Shown here: positions 9,311 through 17,287 of the stretch, in pieces | Position numbering within the stretch: position 1 is the stretch's first letter | Layout: every line of letters starts with the position of its first letter | Assembly (NCBI RefSeq): GCF_038397725.1 | Contig: NZ_CP151634.1 | Span: forward strand, 806,001 to 870,000 | Direction of reading: 5' to 3' | Source of the DNA: Microbacterium sp. LWO13-1.2 | Lineage (GTDB): Bacteria; Actinomycetota; Actinomycetes; Actinomycetales; Microbacteriaceae | DNA length: 64,000 nucleotides | Notes under the pieces: model-generated | The model's input: only the letters and a program-made list of their open reading frames with translations | Told to the model about the DNA's origin: nothing | Database searches by the model: none | Translations under genes and position numbers: made by a program

Positions 9311-9649
9311 TCAGCTCGCTGGGTCGTATCCGAACTCGCGGAGCTCCTGCGCGCATCGGCAAGCTGCCGCGATCTTCCCTGCCCACTCGATCGCGTCGTC
9401 TCGGGTCGGCAACTCGAGCACGGTGAACCCGCCGGTGAGCTCGGAGCCGGGATGGATCTCGGTGCTCACCGAGCCGCTGGCGGAGACCAGCACCGGACCG
9501 ACCTCCTCGTTGATGCCGCCGCCGAACACGTAGACACCGGCGGCCTTCGCCTCCTCGATCACGGCGTGCGACTCGGCGACGACGATCGGGAACTCCTCGG
9601 GGGTGAGCACCATGGCTTCGCTCGGAAACGAGATGAGGTACTTGGTCAT
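9311..9649 (-). CDS. YCII-related (DGPF-type) protein
   Basis: A 112-residue protein starting MTKYLISFPSEAM, with a ferredoxin-like alpha/beta layout typical of YCII/DGPF proteins: first strand KYLISFP, helix FPIVVAESHAVIEEAKAAG, strand VYVFGGGINEE, then LTGGFTVLELPTRDDAIEWAGKIAAAC. Family members are often found with ECF sigma factors, but none is near. The start is supported by a TACCAT box six bases upstream (leaderless). Function unknown. Confidence 0.8.
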   Translation of the reverse strand: MTKYLISFPSEAMVLTPEEFPIVVAESHAVIEEAKAAGVYVFGGGINEEVGPVLVSASGSVSTEIHPGSELTGGFTVLELPTRDDAIEWAGKIAAACRCAQELREFGYDPAS

Positions 9650-9655
9650 GGCTCG

Positions 9656-9661
9656 ATGGTA
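9656..9661 (-). promoter_or_regulatory. -10 box (TACCAT) for leaderless transcription of the YCII-like gene
   Basis: On the minus strand TACCAT is followed by six bases and then the ATG at 9649, with no ribosome-binding site. Confidence 0.5.
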
Positions 9662-9734
9662 CGACTGCGCCTCGAGTGAGGGAATGCCGTGCTGAGTCGC
9701 CCGACCCAGCCCTGTGCGGATGCGAGGATGAGGC

Positions 9735-10157
9735 ATGCGTGCTGTTGAGGGGCCCAACCGGACCGCACTGCGCGTTGTCCGCTTCGTGTTGGTCGCGGCC
9801 GGCTCTCTTCTGTTGTTCCGCTGGCTGTGGCTTGCCTGCGCGAGCGCATACAACGAGGCGTACGAAGAGGGCCAACGGATGCCCGGGTCGATGGACGGAT
9901 TCGGATTCTTGTTCGGGGTCGTTCCCGTGATCGCCCTGTCCGTCGTGGTCGTCGCCGCTTTCACGTGGACGCTGTTCGGCCGAGTCGGGTTCTTCCGCTC
10001 AGACGCGTGGGCGATCCTGGTCGGGTTCCTGCGCGCTGCGGCATTGGCGCTTCTCTTCGCCGCTTTGGCATGCGGGGCGGCGTTCCTCTTCGTCGAGGCG
10101 GAACTCGGGGGCCAGATATTCGACCCGGTCAGTTACCGAGAGGCGTACGTGCCGTGA
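9735..10157 (+). CDS. Membrane protein, first of a tandem paralogous pair
   Basis: 140 residues with three predicted transmembrane segments (about 16-36, 58-80 and 92-116) and a conserved extracytoplasmic-type end GGQIFDPVSY. I do not recognise a named family. It shares with the next gene the block order RTALRVV, a polar loop, GFGFLFGVVPVI, TWTLFG, ALLFAALACGAA and GGQIFDP, so the two are a tandem duplication. The stop overlaps the downstream GTG start by four bases. Confidence 0.65.
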   Translation: MRAVEGPNRTALRVVRFVLVAAGSLLLFRWLWLACASAYNEAYEEGQRMPGSMDGFGFLFGVVPVIALSVVVVAAFTWTLFGRVGFFRSDAWAILVGFLRAAALALLFAALACGAAFLFVEAELGGQIFDPVSYREAYVP

Positions 10158-10573
10158 TCCACTCGTCTCGACGCGGCGCGGAGGTGCGAGGGACTGTCCA
10201 CCCACCCGGCCGAACCGCCCTGCATGTCGTCCTCTTCACCGTGACCGCCGTCAGTTCCGTGCTGTTGTTCATGAAGGGCTGGGACGAGTGCGCGACGAGG
10301 TACCGGCGGGAATTCGATGAGTACGAGCCCGTGGCGGGGTTCGGTTTCACGTTCGGGATCATCCCCCTGATCGTGATGCTCGTCTTCGTCGCCGCCGCCC
10401 TCACCTGGACGCTGCTCGCCCTGCTCGACGTCCGCCGCGCAGCGGGGCTCGCACTTCTCGCCGCCGCTCTGATGTGCGGCGCGGCGCTCCTCATCGTTCA
10501 TGCACAATACGGCGGCTCGATCTTCGACCCCGCGACGTACGTGATACGCCCACTGGCATCGATCGGTCTGTGA
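10154..10573 (+). CDS. Membrane protein, second of a tandem paralogous pair
   Basis: 139 residues from the GTG at 10154, which overlaps the upstream stop (GTGA). The same blocks as in the preceding gene recur: RTALHVVLF, GFGFTFGIIPLI, TWTLLALL, ALLAAALMCGAA and GGSIFDPATY, with three predicted transmembrane segments. The two products differ most in the loop between the first and second helices. Probably co-translated and perhaps a hetero-oligomer; function unknown. Confidence 0.65.
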   Translation: MIHSSRRGAEVRGTVHPPGRTALHVVLFTVTAVSSVLLFMKGWDECATRYRREFDEYEPVAGFGFTFGIIPLIVMLVFVAAALTWTLLALLDVRRAAGLALLAAALMCGAALLIVHAQYGGSIFDPATYVIRPLASIGL

Positions 10574-10594
10574 GGCGCCCGAGCTGTCAGTGGC

Positions 10595-10963
10595 TCAAGC
10601 TCGATTCCAGGGCGGCGTCGGGAACTCGCTCGGGGGCTCCGGCCACCCGATGGTCAGAACGCAGAGCACCACGACGCCGATGATGCTGACCGCCGTGAGG
10701 ACCGCCGACGTCACGCGCACCCCACGTGACGGCCGCTGCTGACCACCACGCATCACAGCGAATGAGCCGCCCAGCAGGCCGAGCCAGACGATCAGGGAGA
10801 AGATCGCGAAACCGACGCCGATCCCGCTCTCCGATTCGTCCCAGTAGACGCGCTTGATGAAGCCGCCGTCCCAGCCGACGCCGGCGAGCCCGAACCAGCC
10901 TGCGCCGAAGACGCCGCTCACCGTCGCGACGAGCCACAGCAGGATCCCCGTCACCTGCCTCAT
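10595..10963 (-). CDS. Small membrane protein with four hydrophobic segments
   Basis: 122 residues from the ATG at 10963; an alternative GTG at 10978 would add five residues. Hydrophobic segments are at about residues 5-25, 47-65 and 80-102, separated by a W/D-rich loop (GWDGGFIKRVYWDESES) and a basic cytoplasmic loop. The ATG at 10963 overlaps the stop of a tiny upstream ORF (10960-10986), which favours this start by translational coupling. I do not recognise the family. Confidence 0.6.
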   Translation of the reverse strand: MRQVTGILLWLVATVSGVFGAGWFGLAGVGWDGGFIKRVYWDESESGIGVGFAIFSLIVWLGLLGGSFAVMRGGQQRPSRGVRVTSAVLTAVSIIGVVVLCVLTIGWPEPPSEFPTPPWNRA

Positions 10964-10986
10964 CGACGCCCATGCCACTCGGTCAT
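10960..10986 (-). CDS. Eight-residue upstream ORF coupled to a membrane protein gene
   Basis: Encodes MTEWHGRR and ends in a TGA that overlaps the ATG of the membrane protein gene (ATGA). A TACAGT box lies six bases before its own ATG, so a leaderless transcript would begin at this ORF and ribosomes would be handed to the downstream start. It is either a real leader ORF or part of an alternative N-terminus; there is no protein homology to lean on. Confidence 0.35.
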   Translation of the reverse strand: MTEWHGRR

Positions 10987-10992
10987 TCGGTC

Positions 10993-10998
10993 ACTGTA
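10993..10998 (-). promoter_or_regulatory. -10 box (TACAGT) upstream of the short leader ORF
   Basis: Six bases separate this hexamer from the ATG at 10986, matching the leaderless spacing used by other genes in the window. Confidence 0.45.
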
Positions 10999-11049
10999 GC
11001 GGCTGACCGACCGCGTCCTCGCTGCATCACCAGTGTCAGACGGTCCGCC

Positions 11050-11055
11050 TAGGGT
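11050..11055 (+). promoter_or_regulatory. -10 box (TAGGGT) for leaderless transcription
   Basis: Followed by six bases and the ATG at 11062. Confidence 0.5.
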
Positions 11056-11061
11056 GAGGGG

Positions 11062-11409
11062 ATGCCTCAGGATGCGCGAGCACGGCTGGACGACCTGCGA
11101 GCGGATGCCGCGGCCAGGGTCACCGCCGTCGCAGACGCGCTCGACGCGCTCACGCACGACCGGAGCAGCCTGAACGATGATGACGAACATGACCCGGAAG
11201 GTGTCCCGCTGTCGGCGGAGTGGTCACGGCTGCAGGGCCTCGCCGAGGCGGCACGTTCCGAGCTGACTCAGGTCGACGCGGCACTGGCGCGCCTCGACGA
11301 CGGCACCTACGGCATCTGCACCCGGTGCGGTCAGCCGATCCCTGCAGCGCGCCTCGAGGTACGGCCGTTCGCCGAACTGTGCGTGCCGTGCGCCGAGAAG
11401 CAGCGCTGA
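11062..11409 (+). CDS. TraR/DksA-type zinc-finger protein
   Basis: 115 residues: an N-terminal helical region with alternating charge, then the C-terminal four-Cys zinc finger GICTRCGQPIPAARLEVRPFAELCVPCAEKQ (CxxC-17-CxxC). The acidic coiled-coil-like part and finger match short TraR/DksA proteins, which bind the RNA polymerase secondary channel; the acidic tip (NDDDEHDPEG) is present. Short actinobacterial members may be general transcription modulators (RbpA is different). Monocistronic, leaderless. Confidence 0.85.
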   Translation: MPQDARARLDDLRADAAARVTAVADALDALTHDRSSLNDDDEHDPEGVPLSAEWSRLQGLAEAARSELTQVDAALARLDDGTYGICTRCGQPIPAARLEVRPFAELCVPCAEKQR

Positions 11410-11424
11410 GACAGACGCGTCGGG

Positions 11425-11442
11425 CGCCTCAGCGCTGAGGCG
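11425..11442. terminator. Palindrome between convergent genes
   Basis: A perfect 18-bp palindrome (CGCCTCAGC / GCTGAGGCG) follows the zinc-finger gene and overlaps the stop codon of the convergent membrane protein gene at 11429-11431. It can fold as a 7-bp stem with a four-base loop. Confidence 0.5.
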
Positions 11443-11980
11443 TGCGCAGCTCCCCGCCGACGGGCCAGCGCCCGTTCAGCCGGTGGAACTCGATGTGCGC
11501 GAGCAGCGGCGACACGTCGTAGGCCGCAAGGTTGACGCTGAACTTCGTCCCTGTCGAGGACTTCACGAACAGCATCCGCTGTCCTCCTCGGTCGACCATC
11601 CGATAGTCGGCGATGTCGCTGTAGCGGATCACCTTGGCGACGCCGAAGATGGTCGCGAAGGCGATCTCGTCGCGCCCAGGGGCGATGTACCAGTTGTTGT
11701 ACATCAGCAGGAACAGCAGCCCGCCGGCGACCATCACCACCGAGGCGATGCGGAACGGAACCGGGTCGCGCATGTTGCCGCTGCCGAACGCCAGCAGCGA
11801 CATGAACAACCCCAGACCGAGCAGCACCCAGGCGGTGATCAGGACGAACTTCGGCATCCGGATGCGGTCCGGCTGGCTCTTCGCACGATTCGGCTTCTTG
11901 AAAGCCCGTCGCACGAGGACCACCACCAGGATCAGCGCCGCCGCGAAGAGCAGGAACTTCAGCACGACGGCGGTGATCAT
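11429..11980 (-). CDS. Membrane protein with C-terminal PH-like domain
   Basis: 183 residues. Hydrophobic segments at about 4-23, 45-64 and 74-92 are followed by a roughly 85-residue beta-rich domain beginning NNWYIAPGRDEIAFATIFG and containing the W/Y-rich and DIADYRMVDRGGQRMLFVKS strands expected of bacterial PH (YdbS/YokE-like) domains. No enzymatic motif. The leaderless promoter fits the ATG at 11980. Function unknown; perhaps an envelope scaffold. Confidence 0.6.
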   Translation of the reverse strand: MITAVVLKFLLFAAALILVVVLVRRAFKKPNRAKSQPDRIRMPKFVLITAWVLLGLGLFMSLLAFGSGNMRDPVPFRIASVVMVAGGLLFLLMYNNWYIAPGRDEIAFATIFGVAKVIRYSDIADYRMVDRGGQRMLFVKSSTGTKFSVNLAAYDVSPLLAHIEFHRLNGRWPVGGELRTPQR

Positions 11981-11986
11981 CTACTG

Positions 11987-11992
11987 ACGGTA
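11987..11992 (-). promoter_or_regulatory. -10 box (TACCGT) for leaderless transcription
   Basis: On the minus strand six bases separate it from the ATG at 11980. Confidence 0.5.
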
Positions 11993-12029
11993 CCAAGGGT
12001 TGCCCCGTCGCTCGCGCCGAAGCTCGGTC

Positions 12030-12121
12030 GTTGAGCGAGGGAGCGCAGCGACCGAGACGAAACGCGTCGATCCCACGGTCGACGTCGCACGACGCGTTTC
12101 GTCTCGCTGCGCTCGCTCAAC
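12030..12121. repeat. Long inverted repeat in intergenic space
   Basis: Arms at 12030-12069 and 12090-12121 are near-complementary (GTTGAGCGAGGGAGCGCAGC.. against ..GCTGCGCTCGCTCAAC), sharing the GAGACGAAACGCGTCG inner half. The 20-base spacer holds a second small palindrome. It resembles the dispersed palindromic elements common between Microbacterium genes and ends just before the convergent end of the gntR gene, so it may also terminate transcription. Confidence 0.7.
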
Positions 12122-12133
12122 GAGCAGGAGATA

Positions 12134-12832
12134 TCAGCGCCGCGTCTTTCGTCCCGTGCGCGCCGGCGTTGTCACGTCGAACAGCTCCGGATGCCGCGCC
12201 CGCACCGCCTCGAGGTCGTCGAAGACGAAACGGAGATGCTCGCGAAGCGCGCCGATGGCGGCATCCGCATCACCTGCGGCGAGCGCGTCGAGCACCCGCT
12301 CGTGGTCGTCGACGTAGTCCTGCACGGCACGGGTCGCACTCATGCCCACGTAGCGGGCACGGTCGAGATGGCCCTTCGCCGCACTGACCGCCGCCCAGGC
12401 GTTGGCGTGTCCGGCGAGTCCCAGCAGGGCGCGATGGAACTCTTCATCCAGCGGGTAGAACGCGTCCCGATCGGATGCGGAGCGCTGACGGGCGATGATG
12501 TCGCGCAGCATCCGCTCGTCGTCCTCCGACGGCGCAGAGCATGCCGCGAGGGAGGCGAGCTCGATGGCCTCGCGGATGAACTGCGCCTCGCGCACCCGGT
12601 CGGGATCGATGCGGGTGACGTAGGTGCCGCTCTGCGGCCGCACCTCGACGAGCCCCTCCTGCGCGATGAGCAGCAGTGCCTCGCGGACCGGCTGGCGGCT
12701 GAGGCCGAGAGCCGCCGCGAGCTCGTTCTCGGACAGCAGCGCCCCGGGGGCGAACACGCCGTGGACGATGTCGTCGCGGATCCGGCCGTAGGCGAGCGCA
12801 CGCGCGGTGGGGCGGATCACGGGCTCGGGCAT
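12134..12832 (-). CDS. GntR-family transcriptional regulator with FCD domain
   Basis: 232 residues. Residues 10-75 form the winged helix-turn-helix (SENELAAALGLSRQPVREALLLIAQEGLVEVRPQSGTYV); residues about 85-215 form the helical FCD ligand domain, with the metal-binding Asp/His positions DEEFHRALL, and DDHERVLDAL with a late REHL. Such regulators bind sugar acids or carboxylates. It is divergent from the mannonate dehydratase gene and a 13-bp inverted repeat lies between them, so it very probably represses that gene and itself. The ATG at 12832 is set by a TATCGT box six bases upstream; longer upstream readings of the frame run into the operator. Confidence 0.92.
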   Translation of the reverse strand: MPEPVIRPTARALAYGRIRDDIVHGVFAPGALLSENELAAALGLSRQPVREALLLIAQEGLVEVRPQSGTYVTRIDPDRVREAQFIREAIELASLAACSAPSEDDERMLRDIIARQRSASDRDAFYPLDEEFHRALLGLAGHANAWAAVSAAKGHLDRARYVGMSATRAVQDYVDDHERVLDALAAGDADAAIGALREHLRFVFDDLEAVRARHPELFDVTTPARTGRKTRR

Positions 12833-12838
12833 ACGGTC

Positions 12839-12844
12839 ACGATA
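12839..12844 (-). promoter_or_regulatory. -10 box (TATCGT) of the gntR gene
   Basis: Six bases before the ATG at 12832 on the minus strand, implying a leaderless repressor mRNA whose promoter is overlapped by the adjacent operator. Confidence 0.5.
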
Positions 12845-12853
12845 GCTTGACGC

Positions 12854-12895
12854 AACTGGTATGGCAGTGACACGATAGTCATTGCCATACCAGTT
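12854..12895. promoter_or_regulatory. Paired inverted-repeat operator between gntR and manD
   Basis: Perfect 13-base arms AACTGGTATGGCA (12854-12866) and TGCCATACCAGTT (12883-12895) with a 16-base spacer. Each arm is itself a near-palindrome (TGGTATGGCA), the size and shape of a GntR/FadR dimer site, so two dimers could bind. The location covers the promoters of both divergent genes. Confidence 0.8.
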
Positions 12896-12932
12896 TCGCG
12901 GCGTGTGCGTCGCAACGAGCGCAGGAGCAAAG

Positions 12933-14171
12933 ATGCCCATCGACAAGGCCGAAGTCATCGTCACGAGCCCTGATCGCAACTTCGTCACCCTCAAGATCAC
13001 GACCGCCGACGGAGTGACCGGGCTCGGTGATGCGACCCTGAACGGCCGCGAACTCGCCGTCGTCGCCTACCTCACCGAGCACGTCGTCCCGCTGCTGATC
13101 GGCGCCGACGAAGACCGCATCGAAGACACCTGGCAGTTCCTCTACCGCAGCTGCTACTGGCGCCGCGGGCCCGTGACGATGGCCGCCATCGCCGCCGTCG
13201 ACATGGCCCTCTGGGACATCAAGGGCAAGAAGGCCGGCATGCCCGTCTACCAGCTGCTCGGCGGAGCATCCCGCACCGGACTCCTCGCCTACGGCCACGC
13301 GTCCGGCAAGGAGATCCCCGAGCTCTTCGACTCGGTGCGCTCGCACCTCGAGCAGGGCTACCGTGCGATCCGCATCCAGACCGGCGTGCCGGGGCTGAAG
13401 GCCATCTACGGCATCGCCTCCCAGTCGGCGGATGCCGGGGGCGGCGAGTCCCGCTACGACCACGAGCCCGCCCGGCGCGGCGCGAAGCCGGTCGAGGAGG
13501 ACTGGGACACCCGCTCGTACCTGCACCACCTTCCCGGCGTCTTCGAAGCCGTGCGCAACGAGTTCGGACCCGACATCCCGCTGCTGCACGACGGTCACCA
13601 CCGGATGACGCCGATCCAGGCCGCGAAGCTCGGCAAGTCGCTCGAGCCCTACGACCTGTTCTGGCTCGAGGACTGCACCCCGGCCGAGAACCAGGAGGCG
13701 CTGCGCCTCGTCCGCCAGCACACCACCACTCCGCTCGCGATCGGCGAGATCTTCAACACGGTCTGGGACTTCAAGGACATCATCCGCGACCAGCTCATCG
13801 ACTACGTGCGCGGCGCCGTCACCCACATGGGCGGCATCACCGCTCTCAAGAAGACCCTCGACTACGCCGCGATGTACCAGATCAAGTCGGGCATGCACGG
13901 CCCGACCGACATCTCGCCCGTCGGTATGGCGGCGGCGATGCACCTGGGCCTCGCGATCCACAACTTCGGCATCCAGGAGTACATGCAGCACGGCAGCCGC
14001 ACGAACGAGGTGTTCCAGCAGTCGTTCACCTGGCAGAACGGCCTGCTGCACCCGGGCGACAACCCGGGTCTCGGCGTCGAACTCGAACTCGATGAGGCGG
14101 GCAAGTACCCGTACGAGCAGGCCTACCTGCCGTACAACCGCCTCGCCGACGGCACCGTTCACGATTGGTGA
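12933..14171 (+). CDS. manD: D-mannonate dehydratase of the enolase superfamily (ManD/RspA)
   Basis: 412 residues. Removes water from D-mannonate to give 2-keto-3-deoxy-D-gluconate in hexuronate breakdown. The metal-binding set is visible: Asp220 in LLHDGHHR, Glu246 in LEDCTP and Glu272 in IGEIFN, with His222 and the C-terminal [11 protein letters not shown] and [12 protein letters not shown] blocks that mark the ManD group. The ATG at 12933 follows a GGAGCAAAG site; the 17 codons upstream in frame overlap the operator and are unlikely to be translated. Downstream steps (kinase, aldolase) are not adjacent. Some ManD-family members have little activity, so the exact acid sugar is open. Confidence 0.92.
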   Translation: MPIDKAEVIVTSPDRNFVTLKITTADGVTGLGDATLNGRELAVVAYLTEHVVPLLIGADEDRIEDTWQFLYRSCYWRRGPVTMAAIAAVDMALWDIKGKKAGMPVYQLLGGASRTGLLAYGHASGKEIPELFDSVRSHLEQGYRAIRIQTGVPGLKAIYGIASQSADAGGGESRYDHEPARRGAKPVEEDWDTRSYLHHLPGVFEAVRNEFGPDIPLLHDGHHRMTPIQAAKLGKSLEPYDLFWLEDCTPAENQEALRLVRQHTTTPLAIGEIFNTVWDFKDIIRDQLIDYVRGAVTHMGGITALKKTLDYAAMYQIKSGMHGPTDISPVGMAAAMHLGLAIHNFGIQEYMQHGSRTNEVFQQSFTWQNGLLHPGDNPGLGVELELDEAGKYPYEQAYLPYNRLADGTVHDW

Positions 14172-14203
14172 GAGTGGCGAACCGTCTGGGCGGGGGTTCT
14201 GCG

Positions 14204-14209
14204 TAGGCT
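14204..14209 (+). promoter_or_regulatory. -10 box (TAGGCT) for leaderless transcription
   Basis: Six bases before the ATG at 14216. A like box (15024-15029) lies nine bases before the next gene's ATG at 15039. Confidence 0.5.
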
Positions 14210-14215
14210 GACGCC

Positions 14216-15007
14216 ATGAGCGAGACGATGAGGTCCGACCGCATCCGCCAGGTGATCGTCGCCGTCACGGTGCTGGCGGCCGTGGTGCTCGCGTTCGTGG
14301 GATCCGGAGTGCTGGGAGGCACCCCGATCAAGGATGCCGCTGGCGGCGCGTTCGCCTCGGATGCGACCGTGCTCGCGCCCACCGGGGCCGCGTTCGGAAT
14401 CTGGTCGGTCATCTACCTCGGCCTGTTCGGCTACGCAGTCTGGCAGGCGTTCCCGGCCCAGGCAGCCAAGCCCATCCATCGCGCGGTCGGCTACGGGGTC
14501 GCCGCATCATCGCTGCTCAACGCGGTGTGGATCGCCTGCGTGCAGGCGTCGCGCATCGCTGAATCGACGGTGATCATCGTCGTGCTGCTCGTGGTGCTGC
14601 TGGCGACTTTCGCCCGGCTGCGCCGTCGGCCCCGCCGCGGGACCGTCGCCGAGATCGTCCTCGTCGACGGCACGGTCGGGCTCTATCTCGGATGGGTCAC
14701 CGTCGCGACGGCGGCGAACCTCGCCGCCTGGCTCGCGGCGATCGGCGTCGACGGATGGGCGGAGGCACCGGCCTGGCCGGCCATCGTCGCACTCTGCGTC
14801 GTCGGCCTGCTCGCGATCGCCACCGCGTGGAGCGGCGGACGCTGGGCACCCGCCGTCGCGACCTACTGGGGGCTCGCCTGGATCGCCGTCGAACGCTGGA
14901 CCGGTGCCCCCGCGGAACCCACCGTCGCCTGGACGGCGATCATCCTCGCGGTCGTGGTTCTCGGCGTCAGCGCCTGGTCGTTCTTCCGCCGAATCCGCAG
15001 AACCTGA
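14216..15007 (+). CDS. Tryptophan-rich sensory (TspO/MBR-related) membrane protein
   Basis: 263 residues, seven or eight hydrophobic segments, rich in Trp. The PTGAAFGIWSVIYLGLFGYAVWQA block corresponds to the conserved TspO second helix (P-x-W...W-x-x-IY). It is longer than classical five-helix TspO (about 160 residues) and belongs to the extended actinobacterial type. TspO proteins bind porphyrins and lipids in the membrane; the role of the long form is not known to me. Single gene with its own leaderless promoter. Confidence 0.75.
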   Translation: MSETMRSDRIRQVIVAVTVLAAVVLAFVGSGVLGGTPIKDAAGGAFASDATVLAPTGAAFGIWSVIYLGLFGYAVWQAFPAQAAKPIHRAVGYGVAASSLLNAVWIACVQASRIAESTVIIVVLLVVLLATFARLRRRPRRGTVAEIVLVDGTVGLYLGWVTVATAANLAAWLAAIGVDGWAEAPAWPAIVALCVVGLLAIATAWSGGRWAPAVATYWGLAWIAVERWTGAPAEPTVAWTAIILAVVVLGVSAWSFFRRIRRT

Positions 15008-15038
15008 GGACCGACGCGCGAAGTAGGCTGAGGCCATC

Positions 15039-15839
15039 ATGCAACCCCTCTTCGACTTTCTCGGGCAGTACTGGTGGCTGGCGTTCCCGTTCCTCGGGAT
15101 GGCCGGCGGTGCCGCGAAGGCGTGGGAACAGGGCGCGAAGCGCCGGCACGAGCGTCGCATCGAGACGCTGCGCGTGAAGGCACAGCTGAAGACGGCTGAG
15201 TTCGAAGCCCGCGCGCTCACTCAGCAGCAGAAGCGCGGCGGACCGCAGATCGTCGACACCACGGCATCCGTCGCTCCGAACGAACTCCTCGGCAGGCTCT
15301 TCACCGAGCACGACGAGATCACCGCCCGCTGGCTGGACTACGAGCTCGACGTGGCCAAGCTCATCGCCTTCCCGGCGATGAGCGACGGACGTCAGCCGCT
15401 GACGGCCGCGTTCCTGCGGGCGAAGAAGGCGGCGGATGCTCTGCGCCCGACGTCAGCCGGCGCCAAGGTGACCGAGCAGCAGGTCTCCGAGTACCTCGAC
15501 GCGGTCGGCAACTACGCCGTCGCGTTCGAGATCGCCGAGAAGGACGCCCGGCGCCTGCGCGACTCGACCTTCACCGCACCCGAGCGCAAGCGCCTCGAGC
15601 GCGCGCAGCAGCTGCTCAAGGTCGCCATCGATGATTCGGCTACGCAGGCCGAGCGCAACGTCGCGTACAAGCGCGTCCGTGAAGAGCTCGACGGCCTGAT
15701 CCTGCTCTCCGACGATGCCGTCACCGTGCTGGAGAAGCAGGTCGCCCGGGAGATCGCAGCACCGGCCCCGAAACCGGCGACCGAGCCCGAGCGGATGCCG
15801 CAGGCCGACCCGCGGCGCCTTCCCGATGCGAACGGCTGA
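15039..15839 (+). CDS. Membrane-anchored coiled-coil protein of unknown function
   Basis: 266 residues. A short hydrophobic N-terminal stretch (YWWLAFPFLGMAGG, residues 11-24) is followed by a long basic/acidic helical region, likely coiled coil, and a proline-rich tail (PAPKPATEPERMP). The body has no enzyme motif. I do not recognise a named family. The TAGGCT box nine bases before the ATG supports the start. It ends three bases before the downstream Gfo/Idh gene, so the two may be co-transcribed, though no functional link is evident. Confidence 0.6.
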   Translation: MQPLFDFLGQYWWLAFPFLGMAGGAAKAWEQGAKRRHERRIETLRVKAQLKTAEFEARALTQQQKRGGPQIVDTTASVAPNELLGRLFTEHDEITARWLDYELDVAKLIAFPAMSDGRQPLTAAFLRAKKAADALRPTSAGAKVTEQQVSEYLDAVGNYAVAFEIAEKDARRLRDSTFTAPERKRLERAQQLLKVAIDDSATQAERNVAYKRVREELDGLILLSDDAVTVLEKQVAREIAAPAPKPATEPERMPQADPRRLPDANG

Positions 15840-15842
15840 TCG

Positions 15843-16820
15843 GTGACCGACCCTGTGGACGACGCGTCTCCGCTGCGCGTGGGAATCGTCGGCGCCGGCG
15901 GCATCGCGCCACCGCACATCACGGCCCTCCTCGCTCTCGGCGTGCAGGTCAGCATCCTCGCCCGCAGCGGCGCTCGCGCACTCGCCGATCGCCACGGCCT
16001 CACGCTCGTCGAAGACCTCGACGACCTGATCGAGCACGTCGACGTCATCGACATCCTCACGCCGACGACCACGCATGCCGAGATCGCGCTGCGTGCGATC
16101 GCCCGCGGAAGAGATGTCATCTGCGAGAAGCCGCTCGCCGCAAACGCCGACGAGGCGGCCGGCCTGGTGCGTGCGGCTGCGGACGCCGGCATCCGACTGT
16201 TCCCCGCTCATGTCGTGCGGTACTTCAGCGACTACGCCTGGGCGAAGCAGGAGATCGACGCGGGGCGCATCGGCGAGCTCGTCGAGCAGAATCTGCTGCG
16301 CAGGGTCGCCGCGCCTCCCAGCGGATGGTTCTTCGATGAGAAAGCCGGGGGCGGACTGATCCGCGATCTGATGATCCACGACCTCGACCAGGCCGTCTGG
16401 GTCGCCGGCCCTGCGACGACGGTGTCGGCCACCCAGGATCCGCCGTCGGGCGCTGGCCGAGTCACTCCGCCGGTCCGTGCCGAGGTCGTGCTCACGCACC
16501 GCAGCGGCGTCGTCAGCCGCGTCCGCGCCGAGTGGGCCAAGGCGGGGACGCCGTTCCGCACCCGAGCCGAGTTCATCGGCACGGGTGGAGTGCTGCGGAT
16601 CGGGAACGACGACGACTCCGAAGATTCGGCACCCCTGCTGCACGTGCCGCCGGCATCCGACACCGACCCCTATCTCGCCCAGCTCGCCGACTTCGTCGAG
16701 GCGCTCCGCGAGCGACGCGATGCCCGGGTGTCGCCGGCGGACGGCGTCGCGGCCGTGGCCTTGGTGGATGCGGCGTACGCATCCCTCGCATCCGGGCAAC
16801 CCGTCTCGCTCGGCGAGTGA
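15843..16820 (+). CDS. Gfo/Idh/MocA-family oxidoreductase
   Basis: 325 residues. N-terminal Rossmann domain with GIVGAGGIAPPH (residues about 10-21) and the family EKPLA signature (ICEKPLAANADEA, about 99-111, catalytic Lys). The C-terminal GFO_IDH_MocA_C domain carries GGGLIRDLMIHDLDQAVWVAGP with the typical active-site His. NAD(P)-dependent oxidation of a sugar or cyclitol is expected. It is strikingly close to the enzyme at 32050-33054, sharing RLFPAHVVRY and the whole GGGLIRDLMIHD block, though it lies far from that island. GTG start, three bases after the previous stop. Confidence 0.9.
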   Translation: MTDPVDDASPLRVGIVGAGGIAPPHITALLALGVQVSILARSGARALADRHGLTLVEDLDDLIEHVDVIDILTPTTTHAEIALRAIARGRDVICEKPLAANADEAAGLVRAAADAGIRLFPAHVVRYFSDYAWAKQEIDAGRIGELVEQNLLRRVAAPPSGWFFDEKAGGGLIRDLMIHDLDQAVWVAGPATTVSATQDPPSGAGRVTPPVRAEVVLTHRSGVVSRVRAEWAKAGTPFRTRAEFIGTGGVLRIGNDDDSEDSAPLLHVPPASDTDPYLAQLADFVEALRERRDARVSPADGVAAVALVDAAYASLASGQPVSLGE

Positions 16821-16848
16821 ACCGAGGCCGAAGCACTCGACCTGACGG

Positions 16849-17280
16849 TCAGTACTCCTGGAATGCCGGCGCCTGCGCGCGCTGCGTGGCGGCCGCCTGA
16901 CGGTTCAGCCCCTCGCACCAGCTCGGATACAGACGGAATCCTCGCTTGCCCGGGCCTCGCACCGACGTGACGCCCAGCTCCGCAAGATGCGCGGCGGTGA
17001 ACCGGAACACTCCGCGCCCGCCTCCCTGCTCCACGAAGACGAGCAGGCCTGCGGCGGGATCGCTGCTGCCGAACGGCACCGTCTTCCCGTCACCGTCCCG
17101 ACGCCAGAACGCCACGAACGCCCCCGGCTTGGTCGGCGTGTTCCGCGCGGTGCGGATGTGCCACGCAGCGCCGTCGATCTCGATCCGACCCGATTCGTAG
17201 TCGCTGTTCTGCGGCTCAGGGACGACCGACGCTGAGATCCCCTTACCGGCCGCGTAGGTCTCGAATGCGCTGAAGGTCAT
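16849..17280 (-). CDS. MepB-family protein
   Basis: 143 residues from the ATG at 17280; a GTG three codons upstream is less likely because a TAGCGT box ends seven bases before the ATG. The family pattern E-x-Q-N-x-x-Y (PEPQNSDYES), RTARNTPTKPGAFVAFWRRD, PFGSSDP and the C-terminal GKRGFRLYPSW match MepB-like proteins, first noted next to a multidrug-efflux gene in Staphylococcus. Their biochemical function is unknown. It is convergent with the Gfo/Idh gene. Confidence 0.8.
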   Translation of the reverse strand: MTFSAFETYAAGKGISASVVPEPQNSDYESGRIEIDGAAWHIRTARNTPTKPGAFVAFWRRDGDGKTVPFGSSDPAAGLLVFVEQGGGRGVFRFTAAHLAELGVTSVRGPGKRGFRLYPSWCEGLNRQAAATQRAQAPAFQEY

Positions 17281-17287
17281 CCGAGCC

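Noticed and set aside
12833..13000. N-terminal extension of the GntR gene past the operator
   Set aside because: The extension would cover the operator and part of the divergent promoter; the leaderless start at 12832 explains the gene better.
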